Source: Roseiarcus sp963696665
GTDB lineage: Bacteria > Pseudomonadota > Alphaproteobacteria > Rhizobiales > Beijerinckiaceae
DNA length: 64,000 bases
Direction of reading: 5' to 3'
Assembly: GCA_963696665.1 (NCBI GenBank)
Contig: CAVOLE010000008.1
Location: 124,001-188,000, forward strand
In this document: piece by piece, positions 28,261 through 39,700 of the stretch
Numbering within the stretch: the stretch's first letter is position 1
How the letters are laid out: the number at the start of each line of letters is the position of its first letter
The notes under the pieces: model-generated
What the model was told of the DNA's origin: nothing
What the model saw: only the letters and a program-made list of their open reading frames with translations
Databases searched by the model: none
Made by a program: the position numbers and the translations under genes

Positions 28261-28889
28261 CGAACCCGAGCTCATAGGCGGGCGCTTCCTTACGAAGTCG
28301 GTCGAGAGCGGCAAAACAGGCCCCGGCTTCGGCGATGGCGAGCGAAAGATCGACGATGAAGCGGTTGAGCAGGTTCAGAAAGCGAGCTCGCCCAGGCGCT
28401 CCGCGATCGCAGTCGAGGAGCGCCTGTCGATGAACAGGAACGCCCGCTCCTCGATGCGCGGCTCATAGTAGCCCCCGCAGCAAAGGCGAAGAGCGTCCCC
28501 GGACCGAGCAGATCGTTGACGCTGAACAGGAGGTTGCCGGCGGCGACCAAAGCAAGCGACAAGAGGAAGTCGATGCTGCCAACCACCATGAACTGACCCG
28601 ACATGAGCCGATCGGCAATTGTGTTGATGATGAGGATAACGCCCGCGTAGAGCAGCGAGCGCAGAGCGAGATAAGGTAGAAACGGCAGCCTGCCCAAGAA
28701 GCCACCGGCGTTGCGCCTTAGAACGAAGCGTTCGAGCGCGAAGAGTGCGGCCCCGATCGAGCCGCCGACCGTCGCTCCGATTCCGGGTGCTCCATGATGG
28801 ACATCGCCGTAGAGCGCGCCAATCAGGACGCCGGCGATCACAATCGAGATGAAACGGCGCAGCGGAGCTGGGTGCAGCATGGCCGGCAA
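28261..28889 (-). pseudogene. Membrane-anchored class III adenylate/guanylate cyclase, decayed
   Basis: The N-terminal part (about 150 residues) has several hydrophobic segments (FISIVIAGVLIGALYGDVHH, LALRSLLYAGVILIINTIA). It is followed, after a frameshift near 28470, by YYEPRIEERAFLFIDRRSST and AIAERLGELAF, the start of a class III cyclase domain, and LNRFIVDLSLAIAEAG after another. The metal- and substrate-binding centre between LSLAIAEAG and ACFAALDRL is deleted, and the domain then ends abruptly. The protein cannot be an active cyclase. Confidence 0.7.
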
Positions 28890-28968
28890 TTATAGACCGG
28901 CGCGCGTCCCAATGCTGAAGCACCTCGGACTATGGGCTTCCACGCGAGTCTCGCTGGCTAAACAGCGT

Positions 28969-29250
28969 TCACCTGGCTGGTGGCGTTGTCGGGACCGTGG
29001 TGGAGAGCGCTGTCACGCGGGCTCGCGCTGCGGTCGCTGGGACATTTTTGGGCTTCCAACATAGCGCCTCCGAAAGCGTCGCGCACGCCATGCGAACGAA
29101 CCTCGCCAATCGGCCCGATCTCTTGAGCGCTCCAATGGGACTGTCCGCACGGGGCGCCGGCTCATCAAAAGGAACCGATCGGGCCTCCGCGCGGCCTTGC
29201 TTCGGCGCTATTGCTGCCTGAACGGGCTCGACGAGCGAGTTCGCGTTCAT
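28969..29250 (-). CDS. Hypothetical protein possibly coupled to phosphoketolase
   Basis: A 93-residue frame begins with an ATG that overlaps the phosphoketolase stop (ATGA), a classical coupling arrangement. The sequence (MNANSLVEPVQAAIAPKQGR...) shows no family I recognise and no membrane segment. In many bacteria the gene after phosphoketolase is acetate kinase; this is not one. It may be a relic or a spurious frame. Confidence 0.3.
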   Translation of the reverse strand: MNANSLVEPVQAAIAPKQGRAEARSVPFDEPAPRADSPIGALKRSGRLARFVRMACATLSEALCWKPKNVPATAARARVTALSTTVPTTPPAR

Positions 29251-31670
29251 TGCGGCGCGCCCCAGCTCCAGTTCCGAATCTCCGGCAAATCCTCGCCGTG
29301 CGCATCGATATAATGCTTGTGCTCGATGAGTTTGTCGCGCATCGCTTGTTTCAAGTAGGCGCCCTTGCTGCCGAGGCGCGGTAGTTTATTGACGACATCT
29401 TGCACCAGATGGAAGCGATCGATGTCGTTTTGCACCCGCATGTCAAACGCCGTCGTGATCGTGCCCTCCTCCTTGTAGCCTCGCACATGGACGTTCCTGT
29501 TGGTTCTGCGATAGGTCAGCCCATGGACGAGCGACGGATAGCCGTGGAAATTGAATATGATCGGCCGGTCCTTGGTGAAGAGCGAGTTGTAGTCGGTCTC
29601 GCTCAGTCCGTGCGGATGCTCCGCGCAGGGCTGGAGTTGCATCAGATCGACAACATTAATGACCCGAATTTTCAAATCGGGCAGATGTTCGCGCAGGATC
29701 GATACGGCCGCCAGAACCTCGAGTGTCGGGGTGTCGCCGCAGCAGGCCATCACGACATCCGGTTGCGCGTCCTGGTCGTTGCTCGCCCATTGCCAGATGC
29801 CGATTCCCTCGGTGCAATGAACGACGGCTTGCTCCATGGTGAGCCACTGCGGCAGCGCGTGCTTGCCCGCCACGACGACGTTGACGTAGTGCCGAGTGCG
29901 TAGGCAATGATCGAATACCGACAAGAGGCAATTGGCGTCCGGCGGCAGATAAACCCGAACGATGTCCGCCTTCTTGTTGATCACGTGATCGAGGAAGCCC
30001 GGGTCCTGATGGGTGAAACCGTTGTGGTCCTGCTGCCAGACGTGCGAGGCGAGCAGGTAGTTCAACGAGGCGATCTTGCGCCGCCACGGCAGTTCAAGCG
30101 TGACCTTCAACCACTTCGCATGCTGGCTGAACATGGAGTTGACGATACGGATAAACGCCTCATAGCTGTTGAACAGGCCATGTCGCCCCGTCAGTAGATA
30201 ACCCTCGAGCCATCCCTCGCATTGATGTTCGCTGAGCATGGAATCCAAGACGCGACCCTCGGGCGCGAGAAACTCATCGTCGTCCACTTCGCGGGCGTCC
30301 CATTGGCGATTGGTGACCTCAAAGACATCGCCGAGCAGATTCGAAAGCGTTTCGTCCGGACCGAAGATGCGGAAGTTGCGCTTGTCCTGGTTGAGGCGTG
30401 TCACATCGCGAAGGAATTTGCCGAGCACCATCGTATCTCGCGCGCTCACGGCGCCCGGCGCGGGGACGGAGACCGCATGATCGCGAAAGTCCGGCATTTG
30501 CAAATCGCGCAGAAGAATCCCGCCGTTGGCATGCGGATTGGCGCCCATCCGACGACTACCCGTCGGCGCTAGCTCGGCAAGTTCGGCTTTCAACGTTCCG
30601 TTCGCATCGAAGAGTTCTTCCGCCTTGTAGCTCTTCATCCAGCTTTCGAGGAGCTTGACATGGTCGGGGTGTGCGGGGTCGACAAGCAGGGGAACCTGAT
30701 GCGCCCGAAACGTGCCTTCTATTTTCAGGCCGTCAACGACCTTCGGGCCCGTCCAACCCTTGGGGGATCTGAGGACTATCATGGGCCAGCGCGGCCGCGC
30801 TGGGTTTTTGCTTTCTCGCGCGCTCTTCTGGATTGCGTGGATCTGGCTGACGGCTTCTTCGACCGTCGCCGCCATTACCCGGTGCATCTCTTCCGGCTCT
30901 TCGCCCTCGACGAAGAGGGGCGTCCAGCCGCAGCCGCGAAAGAAGTTTTCGAGTTCCTCATGCTCGACTCGCGCGAGGACTGTTGGGTTGCTGATCTTGA
31001 AGCCGTTCAGGTGCAAGATCGGTAAAACTGCCCCGTCGGTGATCGGATCCAGGAATTTGTTGGATTGCCAAGCGGTCGCCAAGGGGCCCGTTTCGGCCTC
31101 GCCGTCGCCGACGATACAGGCGACGATGAGGCCCGGATTGTCGAACGCGGCGCCGAAGGCGTGGCTGAGCGAATATCCGAGTTCGCCGCCCTCGTGAATG
31201 GAGCCGGGCGTCGTCGGTGCGACATGGCTCGAAATGCCTCCGGGGAAGGAGAACTGTTTGAAGAGCCGTTTCATCCCGGCCTCGTCCCGGCTAATGTCGG
31301 GATAGATTTCGCTGTAGCTGCCCTCGAGATAGGTGTTGGCGACCAGTGCCGGGCCGCCGTGGCCGGGACCGGCGATGTAGATCATGTCGAGATCATGCAG
31401 TCGGATCGTCCGGTTCAAATGGACGTAGATGAAATTCTGCCCGGGCGTCGTACCCCAGTGCCCGACCACCAGCGGCTTGACATGCGCCAGCGTGAGAGGC
31501 TCGCGCAGCATCGGGTTTTCGTAGAGGTAAATCTGACCCACCGAGAGATAGTTTGCGGCGCGCCAGTACGCGTCGAGCAGGCGCAATTCGTCCGAATCCA
31601 AGACCGCCTGCCCGCTCGCAGTGGCGTCGTCGTGGGCGTGCATATCTCGCGGTGAAACGGGAACGTTCAT
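29247..31670 (-). CDS. xfp: Phosphoketolase (xylulose-5-phosphate/fructose-6-phosphate)
   Basis: This 807-residue thiamine-diphosphate enzyme is full length. It cleaves xylulose-5-P or fructose-6-P to acetyl phosphate. Family signatures seen are GHWGTTPGQNFIYVHLNR, YIAGPGHGGPALVANTYLEG, HVAPTTPGSIHEGGELGYSL, the ThDP motif region GDGEAETGPLATAWQSNK, and SHVWQQDHNGFTHQDPGFLD. No acetate kinase or phosphotransacetylase is in the island, so acetyl phosphate must be used by host enzymes. It lies 37 bases downstream of the slipin gene and probably shares its transcript. Confidence 0.95.
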   Translation of the reverse strand: MNVPVSPRDMHAHDDATASGQAVLDSDELRLLDAYWRAANYLSVGQIYLYENPMLREPLTLAHVKPLVVGHWGTTPGQNFIYVHLNRTIRLHDLDMIYIAGPGHGGPALVANTYLEGSYSEIYPDISRDEAGMKRLFKQFSFPGGISSHVAPTTPGSIHEGGELGYSLSHAFGAAFDNPGLIVACIVGDGEAETGPLATAWQSNKFLDPITDGAVLPILHLNGFKISNPTVLARVEHEELENFFRGCGWTPLFVEGEEPEEMHRVMAATVEEAVSQIHAIQKSARESKNPARPRWPMIVLRSPKGWTGPKVVDGLKIEGTFRAHQVPLLVDPAHPDHVKLLESWMKSYKAEELFDANGTLKAELAELAPTGSRRMGANPHANGGILLRDLQMPDFRDHAVSVPAPGAVSARDTMVLGKFLRDVTRLNQDKRNFRIFGPDETLSNLLGDVFEVTNRQWDAREVDDDEFLAPEGRVLDSMLSEHQCEGWLEGYLLTGRHGLFNSYEAFIRIVNSMFSQHAKWLKVTLELPWRRKIASLNYLLASHVWQQDHNGFTHQDPGFLDHVINKKADIVRVYLPPDANCLLSVFDHCLRTRHYVNVVVAGKHALPQWLTMEQAVVHCTEGIGIWQWASNDQDAQPDVVMACCGDTPTLEVLAAVSILREHLPDLKIRVINVVDLMQLQPCAEHPHGLSETDYNSLFTKDRPIIFNFHGYPSLVHGLTYRRTNRNVHVRGYKEEGTITTAFDMRVQNDIDRFHLVQDVVNKLPRLGSKGAYLKQAMRDKLIEHKHYIDAHGEDLPEIRNWSWGAPQ

Positions 31671-31707
31671 TGTCCTAATGCCTCTCGGTGTGCAGCGGAA
31701 ATGGCTT

Positions 31708-32541
31708 TCAATGTTCCATGGAACTTTCCAACGTGGGGGTGGCTTTGTCCGGCCCGTTGGGGCGGGGGATCGACCGATCCGCTTTTTCGATGATCTCGAG
31801 GAAGGGCTTCATGATGTCGATCGGCATGGGGAAGACGACCGTCGAATTCTGCTCGGCGCCGATTTCTGTCAACGTCTGGAGATAGCGAAGCTGCATCGCT
31901 GCCGGAATGCTGCCGAGGATCTTCGCGGCATTGACGAGCGTCTGCGAGGCTTGGAACTCCGCTTCGGCGTGGATGACTTTCGCGCGGCGGTCACGTTCGG
32001 CCTCGGCCTGCTTGGCGATCGCCCGCACCATGTTTTCGGTGAGTTCGACGGTTCTGATCTCGACATTGCTGACCTTGATGCCCCACGTCTCCGTTTGAGC
32101 GTCCAGAATGCTCTGCACGTCTGCGCTGAGCTTCTTGCGCTCGGAGAGCATTTCGTCGAGCTCGTGCTGGCCGAGCACGGCGCGCAAGGTTGTTTGGGCC
32201 AGCATGTTCGTGGCCGGCAGATAATTCTGGACCTTGATGATCGCCCGTTCGGGATTGACGACGTTGAAGTAAAGCACTGCGTCGACTTTCATCGAAACAT
32301 TGTCGCGGGAGGAGACATCCTGGCTGGGGATTTCAATGACCTGAATGCGCAAGTCCACCCGCACCATCTCCTGAATAAAGGGGGACAGCAGAACCAGGCC
32401 CGGGCCCTTGACCCGCTCAAAGCGGCCCAAGGTGAAGACGACGGCCCGTTCGTATTCGCGCAGGATGCGGACGGAGGCGCTCAGGCAAACGACGATGGCG
32501 AAAAGGACGAAATAGACGAGGAGGGCTTCAACGGAAAACAT
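31708..32541 (-). CDS. Slipin (SPFH/band 7) membrane protein
   Basis: This 277-residue protein has one N-terminal membrane segment (VEALLVYFVLFAIVVCL) followed by the band 7 domain: VRILREYERAVVFTLGRFER, PGLVLLSPFIQEMVRVDLRI, then a coiled-coil rich region (AIAKQAEAERDRRAKVIHAE). Slipins scaffold membrane microdomains and often modulate membrane proteases or stress responses; no NfeD partner gene is adjacent. It is upstream of phosphoketolase. Confidence 0.9.
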   Translation of the reverse strand: MFSVEALLVYFVLFAIVVCLSASVRILREYERAVVFTLGRFERVKGPGLVLLSPFIQEMVRVDLRIQVIEIPSQDVSSRDNVSMKVDAVLYFNVVNPERAIIKVQNYLPATNMLAQTTLRAVLGQHELDEMLSERKKLSADVQSILDAQTETWGIKVSNVEIRTVELTENMVRAIAKQAEAERDRRAKVIHAEAEFQASQTLVNAAKILGSIPAAMQLRYLQTLTEIGAEQNSTVVFPMPIDIMKPFLEIIEKADRSIPRPNGPDKATPTLESSMEH

Positions 32542-32828
32542 GACCGGAGATCCTTCCTCTGGTCGGTCCCCGCCGGCTTCGGACAGGGCGGCTCAATCGA
32601 CACGGTGAGGCGTTACGACTAAATCCAGTGCGCAGGGTTTCTGAATCGAAGCTTGAGATAGCCACAGGGCTTAATGACGAGCCATCCTCGGATTCTACTC
32701 ATGAAATTGATCACGCTTGGAGCGGCGGGGCGACCTTTGAGGATAGATCCGGACGGAAATCAGACCTTCCGTCGAGCCGCCTCGGGTCGTGCGACGAGGT
32801 CAACAAATTGCCTGCTGCTCCGCGGCAA

Positions 32829-33038
32829 TCAGCAGCCAATGTGCAAGGAAAACTCGCTCCGTTTTCCGCGGTCGTCCGGGTGAAAGGCCGCCGGTTGCGT
32901 GACGCTTCGATCGTCCCTCGACATCTCCGCGCCGATCAGTTGCAGCCCCTTGCCGTTATCATCAGTCAGCCCGACCCACTGCAACATGAAATTCTCTTTG
33001 AGCTGCTTCCAACTCACTTGGATTCGACCCCAGTTCAT
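32829..33038 (-). CDS. CsbD/YjbJ-like stress protein, C-terminus diverged
   Basis: The N-terminus MNWGRIQVSWKQLKENFMLQ and WVGLTDD match the CsbD pattern MNWDRIEGNWKQFKGK...KLTDDD. After about residue 30 the match fades (NGKGLQLIGAEMSRDDRSVT), so a frameshift or decay of the second half is likely. AGGAGG sits 6 bases before the ATG at 33038. A conserved upstream site (33099-33113) suggests it belongs to the island regulon. Confidence 0.55.
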   Translation of the reverse strand: MNWGRIQVSWKQLKENFMLQWVGLTDDNGKGLQLIGAEMSRDDRSVTQPAAFHPDDRGKRSEFSLHIGC

Positions 33039-33098
33039 GAACGCCTCCTGCTCCATCCCTCAGCCCATTGAGGCGCCATGAATTGGGGCGTGCAAGAA

Positions 33099-33113
33099 TC
33101 GGAATCTACTCAG
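33099..33113 (-). promoter_or_regulatory. Island motif site 1 (CTGAGTAGATTCCGA)
   Basis: Sense-strand match to the recurrent island site GTGAGTAGTTTCCGAG, about 61 bases before the CsbD-like gene start at 33038. A GGCGG/CCGCC hairpin lies just upstream. Confidence 0.5.
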
Positions 33114-33330
33114 CCGGCGGTTTCAGCCGCCCTCATCCCAATGCGCTACAATGTCCAAGATTCTGGAACTACCCGCGACGGGGAAGGATCGAAAAGCGCT
33201 ATTCGCGTGAAGGGAGCCATGCCGCAGCGTAAACTATCGCGATAAGTCGCTGAAGCAATTTCTCGTCATTTTTGGACTCGCGCTGTTCATTGCGACGAGA
33301 GCCGACATCCTCCAACTCCGTCAAACGCGG

Positions 33331-33519
33331 TCAACCATGGTCGGTCATGCTGTGGTAAATCCCTGCCGGCCAGGCGAGTGCGTTGGGCAGAGCCTGTCCT
33401 ATGCTTGCGGCGAGGTTTGATGCCGAACCGCTGTTCCATTCGGTCTGAAATACGGGCGACAGCACCGCGCCAACGCCAACAAGATAGACGATCACTATCA
33501 AAGCAATCACTGCGCGCAT
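33331..33519 (-). CDS. Small single-pass membrane protein
   Basis: This 62-residue protein starts MRAVIALIVIVYLVGVGAVL, a clear N-terminal membrane anchor, followed by a soluble tail (WNSGSASNLAASIGQALPNA). The shape and tail match small Rhizobiales hypotheticals. AGAGGAGG lies about 10 bases upstream of the ATG at 33519; a longer in-frame extension is not hydrophobic and lacks a ribosome-binding site. Confidence 0.65.
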   Translation of the reverse strand: MRAVIALIVIVYLVGVGAVLSPVFQTEWNSGSASNLAASIGQALPNALAWPAGIYHSMTDHG

Positions 33520-33588
33520 GACGATCAGCCTCCTCTGTTCCCTTTGGGTCGCGCAGGACGATAGTCGTTTCCACTTCGGTGAACAGGG

Positions 33589-33603
33589 GTGGAAAATACC
33601 CAT
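33589..33603 (-). promoter_or_regulatory. Island motif site 2, weak (GGGTATTTTCCAC)
   Basis: A variant of the recurrent site, read in the direction of the small membrane protein gene about 70 bases downstream. It resembles the site upstream of 58827 (GAGTATTTTCCGA). Confidence 0.3.
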
Positions 33604-33739
33604 TCAACAATGTCGGCCCTCGGCGGCAGCGCACATCGCAGCCTTGGCGTGGTCGATTGCGAAGATGGGCTCGCCACGCGGAAGAAAGGCACAATCAGCA
33701 CGCCGCCGAGACTCCCATTTCGCGATCGAGCGGCGAGCG

Positions 33740-36700
33740 TCAACCAAGCCGCACGTTGACCTGGTGCAGACCTCCATCGTCCACGAGCGCAACGACGAGC
33801 GGACGTTCCGAGATCTCAACTCCGTCTGCTTCCGCGAAGAGCACACCCCGACTGATCCCACTTGGATTCTCGACGGAAATCGAGTATCGCGCCGTTCGAT
33901 ATTTCACCGTCGCCTCATAGTGGCCCCAACCCTTGGGAATGCACGGGTCGACAGACAAAAGCGCTCCGCGAAGTCGCAGACCGAGCAGGCTCTCGATCCC
34001 CGCACGCTGCAGCCAGCCTGCCGAGCCCGTGTACCAGGTCCAGCCCCCGCGCCCGACATGCGGAGCTGTCGCGTAGATGTCGGCGCATACGACGTAGGGC
34101 TCGACTTTGTAGCGATACGCGTCGGCGGGAGTTCGCGAATGGCTGATCGGGTTGAGCAATGAGAAGAGCTCGGCCGCCTTGTCGCCCTCGCCGAGCGCGG
34201 CGAACGCCATCACCGACCAAGTCGCCGCGTGCGTGTATTGGCCGCCGTTCTCGCGAACGCCGGGCGGATAGCCCTTGATATACCCCGGATCGTGCGTCGT
34301 CTTGTCGAATGGAGGCGCGAACAAGAGCGCCAGTCCGTCCTCGCGTCGAATTAGCTGTTTATCGAGCGAGGCCATAGCACGGGCGGCGCGATCCTGCGTC
34401 GCGGCGCCTGACAAGACAGCCCATGATTGCGCGATGGAATCAATCCGGCATTCGTCGTCCGCTGCCGAGCCGAGCGGCGCGCCGTCATCGAAATAGCCCC
34501 TGCGATACCATTCGCCGTCCCAGGCCTCGCGCTCGATGGCGGCTTTCAGCGCGCCCGCGTGCGCCGTCCATGTTTCCGCGCGCTTGGTCTCGTTGCGCGC
34601 CAGCGCCAATGGCGCAAAGGCCGTGAGCGCCACATGCAGGAACCATCCGAGCCAGACGCTCTCGCCCTCGCCCTTTTCTCCCACCCGGTTCATGCCGTCG
34701 TTCCAGTCCCCTGTGCCAATGAGCGGAAGCCCATGCCGGCCCACAGCCAGACTTGCGTCAAGCGCAAGGGCGCAATGCTCGAAGAGAGTTGCGCTCTCTC
34801 GCGAAACCGTCGGCTCGAAGAAGCGATCCGTTTCGCCCGCTTCGAGCCGCGCGCCCTCGAGAAAAGGAATCAATTCGTCGAGTACGAGCCTGTCGTTCGT
34901 TGTTTCGATATATTGAGCGACCGTGTAAGCCAGCCACGCACGATCGTCGGATATTCGGGTCCGAACGCCTTGGCCGGAATGAGGCAGCCACCAATGTTGG
35001 ACGTCGCCCTCGGCGAACTGGCGGGCGGCCGCGCGCAGCAGGTGTTCGCGCGTCAGATCGGGCCGGGCCGCGGCAAGCGCCATGCCGTCCTGCAGTTGAT
35101 CCCGAAAGCCATAGGCGCCGCTGGCTTGATAGAACGCCGAGCGCGCCCAAATCCGGCACGTGAGCGTCTGGTAGAGCAGCCAGCCATTGAGCATGAGGTC
35201 CATCGCGCGGTCGGGCGTCTTGACCTCAATCGCGCTCAAAATCTCATCCCAGAAGCGCGCAATGTCTGCTTCCAAGGCGTCGAGATCGGCAGCGCGAATG
35301 GCCAGGATCGCGGCGCGCGCGTCCTCGCGCGTTGCAGCCTCTCCCAGAAAGAACACGACTTCGGCCACGCTCCCTGGTTGCAATTCAAACTTGGCGCGCA
35401 TCGCGGCGCAAGGGTCCAATGCCGCACCAACCTTGTTGGACAGCGGCGACGCGCTCGCTAGCGCGGCCGGATTCGCGAGCGTCCGGTTACGGCCTATGAA
35501 CTCACGACGATCGCCCGTCCAATCGCACTGCGCGCCCCGCATGTCGGCAAAAGCGACACGCGAACCGAATGCCACATTCGTGGGATTGCGTGCTAAGATC
35601 GCGCCTGTTGTCGCATCGATCTCGGTTTCGACAAATGCGAGAGTGGCGGATCTCGATGCGCCGAGCACCCACTCGACATAGGCCGCCACGCTGAGATGGC
35701 GGGTCAGGTTCGATTTGTTCGTCAATCGAAGGCGCGATATCTTGATCGATCCTTCGATCGGCACGTACTGAAGAAGATTGGCGGAGATTCCGTGGCCGGT
35801 ATGCTCGAAGCGGCTATAACCCCGACCATGACGAGCGACATAAGTCGCCGAGGGCTCGCGGATGGGAATCGCTGTCGGACTCCAGACCTCGCCAGTTCTG
35901 TCGTCGCGCACATAGAAAGCCTCGCCCGGGCGAGTCGCTGACTGGATCGTTGGACCACGGGGTGAGCTGGTTTTCGCGGCTGTTGGCAGACCAAGTGTAG
36001 CCGCTGCCTTCGGTCGCGGTCTGGAAGCCGAAGCTTGGATTGGCGATGACGTTAATCCAGGGCGCCGGCGTCGCCTGGCCCGGCCCGAGTATCGTCACAT
36101 ATTCCTTGCCTCCTTCCGCAAATCCTCCCAACCCGTTGAAGAACTCCAGCTCGGGCGTACGCGACGCCGCTATTCGCTCAGGGCGAGCTATAGGGGCTTC
36201 TTTGAGCGGACGCACGGGCTCGATCGGGTTGGCGATGCGTTCGAGCTGTTCAGAAAGGCTTCCTTGCTGCGCCACAAGCACAATGCGGGCGGACAGAGAC
36301 AAGCAGCGAACGCGTCTCGGCGGCGATCAGGTCCGCCCGAAGGACGAAGACCCGTCCTAGCCGCGGATCGATCCCGGGAGCGGGCCGCGATTGACTGGCG
36401 CGCACCAGCGTTTCGATCGCAACCTGAAGGTCCTGCACATATGACGATTTGCGCTCGTTCAGGATGACGAGATCGACGGCGAGCTGCTTCATCCGCCAAT
36501 ATTCATGAGCTTGCAGCACCTGGCGAGCGACGCTGAGAACTCTCGATCTCGGTGATTCGCAATAGCACGATCGGCAGATCGCCCGAGATGCCCTGAGACC
36601 ACAGACCCGATTGCGGACCTGAGCCATGCCGGATGATGTCCGATGAGGGCCGCAAATCTCGGCCAGCGAAGATGACGTGGCTTGCGAGGCTTTGAAAAAG

Positions 36701-39700
36701 TTCGGCTTCGCCGGGGTTGACGCCAAGGTGATGGAGTTGCACCTGCGCCTGAGTCCAAGCAAGCGTCGTTGCGCGCTCATAGGCCGCTGCGTCCCGATGT
36801 TTGTCGATGCAATCTAAGAGCGCCGCACGTGTCCCCGCCGCCATGGTCCAGAAGGCGACACGAACCGTGGCTCCAGCTGCCACGCGAACGCGACGGCGCA
36901 ACGCGAAAATCGGATCGAGCACGGCTCCGACCGAATTGGTCAACGGCCGGGCGTCCAGCATTGCGATCGGCGCGCTGACGCCGCGTCCGCGACCGAGGAA
37001 GCGCGCCCTGTCGGTTTCGAACGTCGGCTTGCCGACCGCTTCGCCATTGGCGACGCTGAGATGCGCCGCCCAAATTTCCGGTTCCGAAGGGCTCCGCTTA
37101 CGGCGCGTCGCGAGGATCGCGCCGAAATCCGCAAGATATTCGGTCTCGACGAACATCCTCGCAAAGGTGGGATGCGCGACATCGGCGCCCTGTGGCCCCA
37201 AAGCGAGTTCGGAATACGATGTGATCTCAATGTCGCGCGCCCGACTTCCCGCATTGGAGATGGAAACGCGTCGAACCTCTGCGTCGTCTTCGGCCGAAAC
37301 AAGGACTTCAAGTGTTGTCGTCAGATTCCCGTCGCGTCGGGCGATCCTGACGCGATCCTCGTTGAAGTCGACGGCATATTCGTCAGGCTGGGCGCCAGTC
37401 GGCTGAAAACCTCCCGACCAAACGGCGCCGCTCAGCGCGTCTCGAAGGAATATATAAGAGCCGCTGTCGTCTCGCGTGGCGTCCTCTCGCCACCGTGTGA
37501 TGGCGAGGTCGCCCCAGTGGCTGTAACCGGACCCGGCCGCGGTCATCATCACGGCATAGCTCCCGTTGGAAAGAAGATGCGTCGCCGGCGCGGATTGATG
37601 AACGGAAACAATTTTGCGCCCGCCCGAAGTATCTGTGTCGATGGCGCGCGCGGCAGACTTGACCTCCGCCGCCCAAGGCCGCGTCGATGCGATCTCGCGA
37701 GGAACCCGCTCCTGTAACAATAATTCCGTTGCTCGAATGATCGGCTCGGCATGGAACCGCTCTCGCAATGCGCCGTCAAAGACCGCGTTGGCGATCGCGA
37801 CGATCGTCATGCCTTGATGATGCGCCATGTAGGCGCGGACGAGAGCGAAGCGCTCGCCTTCCGGAACCCGTGTTGGGGTAAAATCCACAGCCTCGTAATA
37901 TCCATATCGGCCCCTCGCGCCCATTGTCGCCAGACGTTTGAAATTCGTAACCGCCGCCGAGGGATCGATCATGCTCGCCAGGCCGGTCGCATAGGGCGCG
38001 ATGACTCTATTTTCTCCGAGTCCTCGTTTTAGTCCGAGACCGGGCACGCCGAAATTGGAATATTGATAGGTCAATTCCAGATCCCGCGCATTGTAGGCGG
38101 ATTCGGAGATCCCCCAAGGCAAGCCGAGCTTTGCTCCGTATTCGATCTGACGGCGCACAACGAGCCGATCTGTCTGTTCCAGCAAACTCCCCACGGGCGC
38201 GCGCACGACGAGCGGTGGCATGAGATATTCGAACATTGAACCCGACCAGGAGATCAGAGCCGTGCCGCGGTCAACCGGCGTAGCGGCACGACCGAGCCGG
38301 AACCAGTGTCGGGCGGGTATGTCTCCTTTGGCGATCGCGAAGAAACTCGCCAACCGCGCCTCCGATGCAAGAAGGTCGTAGCAATTGGGATCTGGGGTCG
38401 ATTTCAGAAATGAGAAATCCGATCGAAAGCAATTGGCGCACCGGGTCGAAGAGAAAACCAAACTCCATCGCCATCGCCATTGCGCGGAATGCGCTCTCCA
38501 GGACGAACAGCCTGGCCGCATTGGATGCGCCCGCCTCGGCCAAAGACTTGAGGTCCGCGCGATGCGCCTCAATTGCGGTCAGGCTCGCCCGCGCCCAGTA
38601 CAAGAGATCCGATCCGCTTCCATCGCTCCGCTCGAGGGCGATTGCGCTGGCGATGTCGACCACGATCGCCGCCTCGGCGGCAAGTTCCGATAATTGAGTC
38701 GCGAGCGCTTCCTCTGATGGAGCGGCGATCGACAGAGTATTGGTCATCGCCGCAAGCGAATCCTCGAGTTGGCGCGGAGTTACTGTCTGAGTTCGAGGAC
38801 CGAGACGCAGGTGAACCGCCTGCTCAACGGTCAGAGCATGCGTGTCGGCGATTCCGGCCCAACGGCAGGCGGCGGCGATCGGCGATTGCCTCCATTCCTT
38901 ACAGACGTTGGCGACCGCGATGAGATGGCCGGCCAGGTTGCCGCTGTCGACGGAGGATACATATTTCGGCTCGAGCGCCTTGAGATCGCGGGTGTCGTGC
39001 CAGTTGTAGAAGTGTCCGCGAAAACGCGGCATGCGAGCCATTGTCGCAAGCGTCGCTTCAAGCCGGTCGATGGTTTGGGCCGCTCCAATCCAACCGAAGT
39101 CGCGGGCGCAGACGACAGAAAGCAGATATAAGCCAATGTTGGTCGGCGAGGTTCGGTGGGCGACCTCGGATGTGGGGTCCTCCTGGAAATTGTCCGGCGG
39201 CAACATATTGTCGTCCGCCGTCACAAATGTTTCAAAGAACCGCCAGGTGCGGCGCGCGGTTTGACGCAACGCCAGTGATTGGGCCTCCGATATCCTCGTG
39301 ATGGTCTCGATGCCTGGAGGAAAGCTGACGTAACGCGCGACCGCGGGCGAAATCAGCCACAGCGTCACGAACGTCGTGGCAATCGACCAACTTCCATGCC
39401 CTAAGAGAAGCGCCAGAAGTAGCGCTATCGCTGCGAGGGCAAGCCCTCCCGACATTCGGACGGCGAACCCCTGAAGATCGAGACGCTTTGCGGCGGCAGT
39501 CTGTGCCGCAGGAGTCCACTCGAGCAGATGTCGGCGACTGACGAAAAGCCGCCACAGCGTCCGTGCGATCGCGTCGCCCATCAACCAGGCCTGATCCGCC
39601 AGGAACGTGACATTCAACAACGACAAAGTTGCTGCGAGACGGAAATCTCCCCCCAGCGCTCGCAAGTGCCCGGACATCGCAGCACCCGGACGACGACCCG

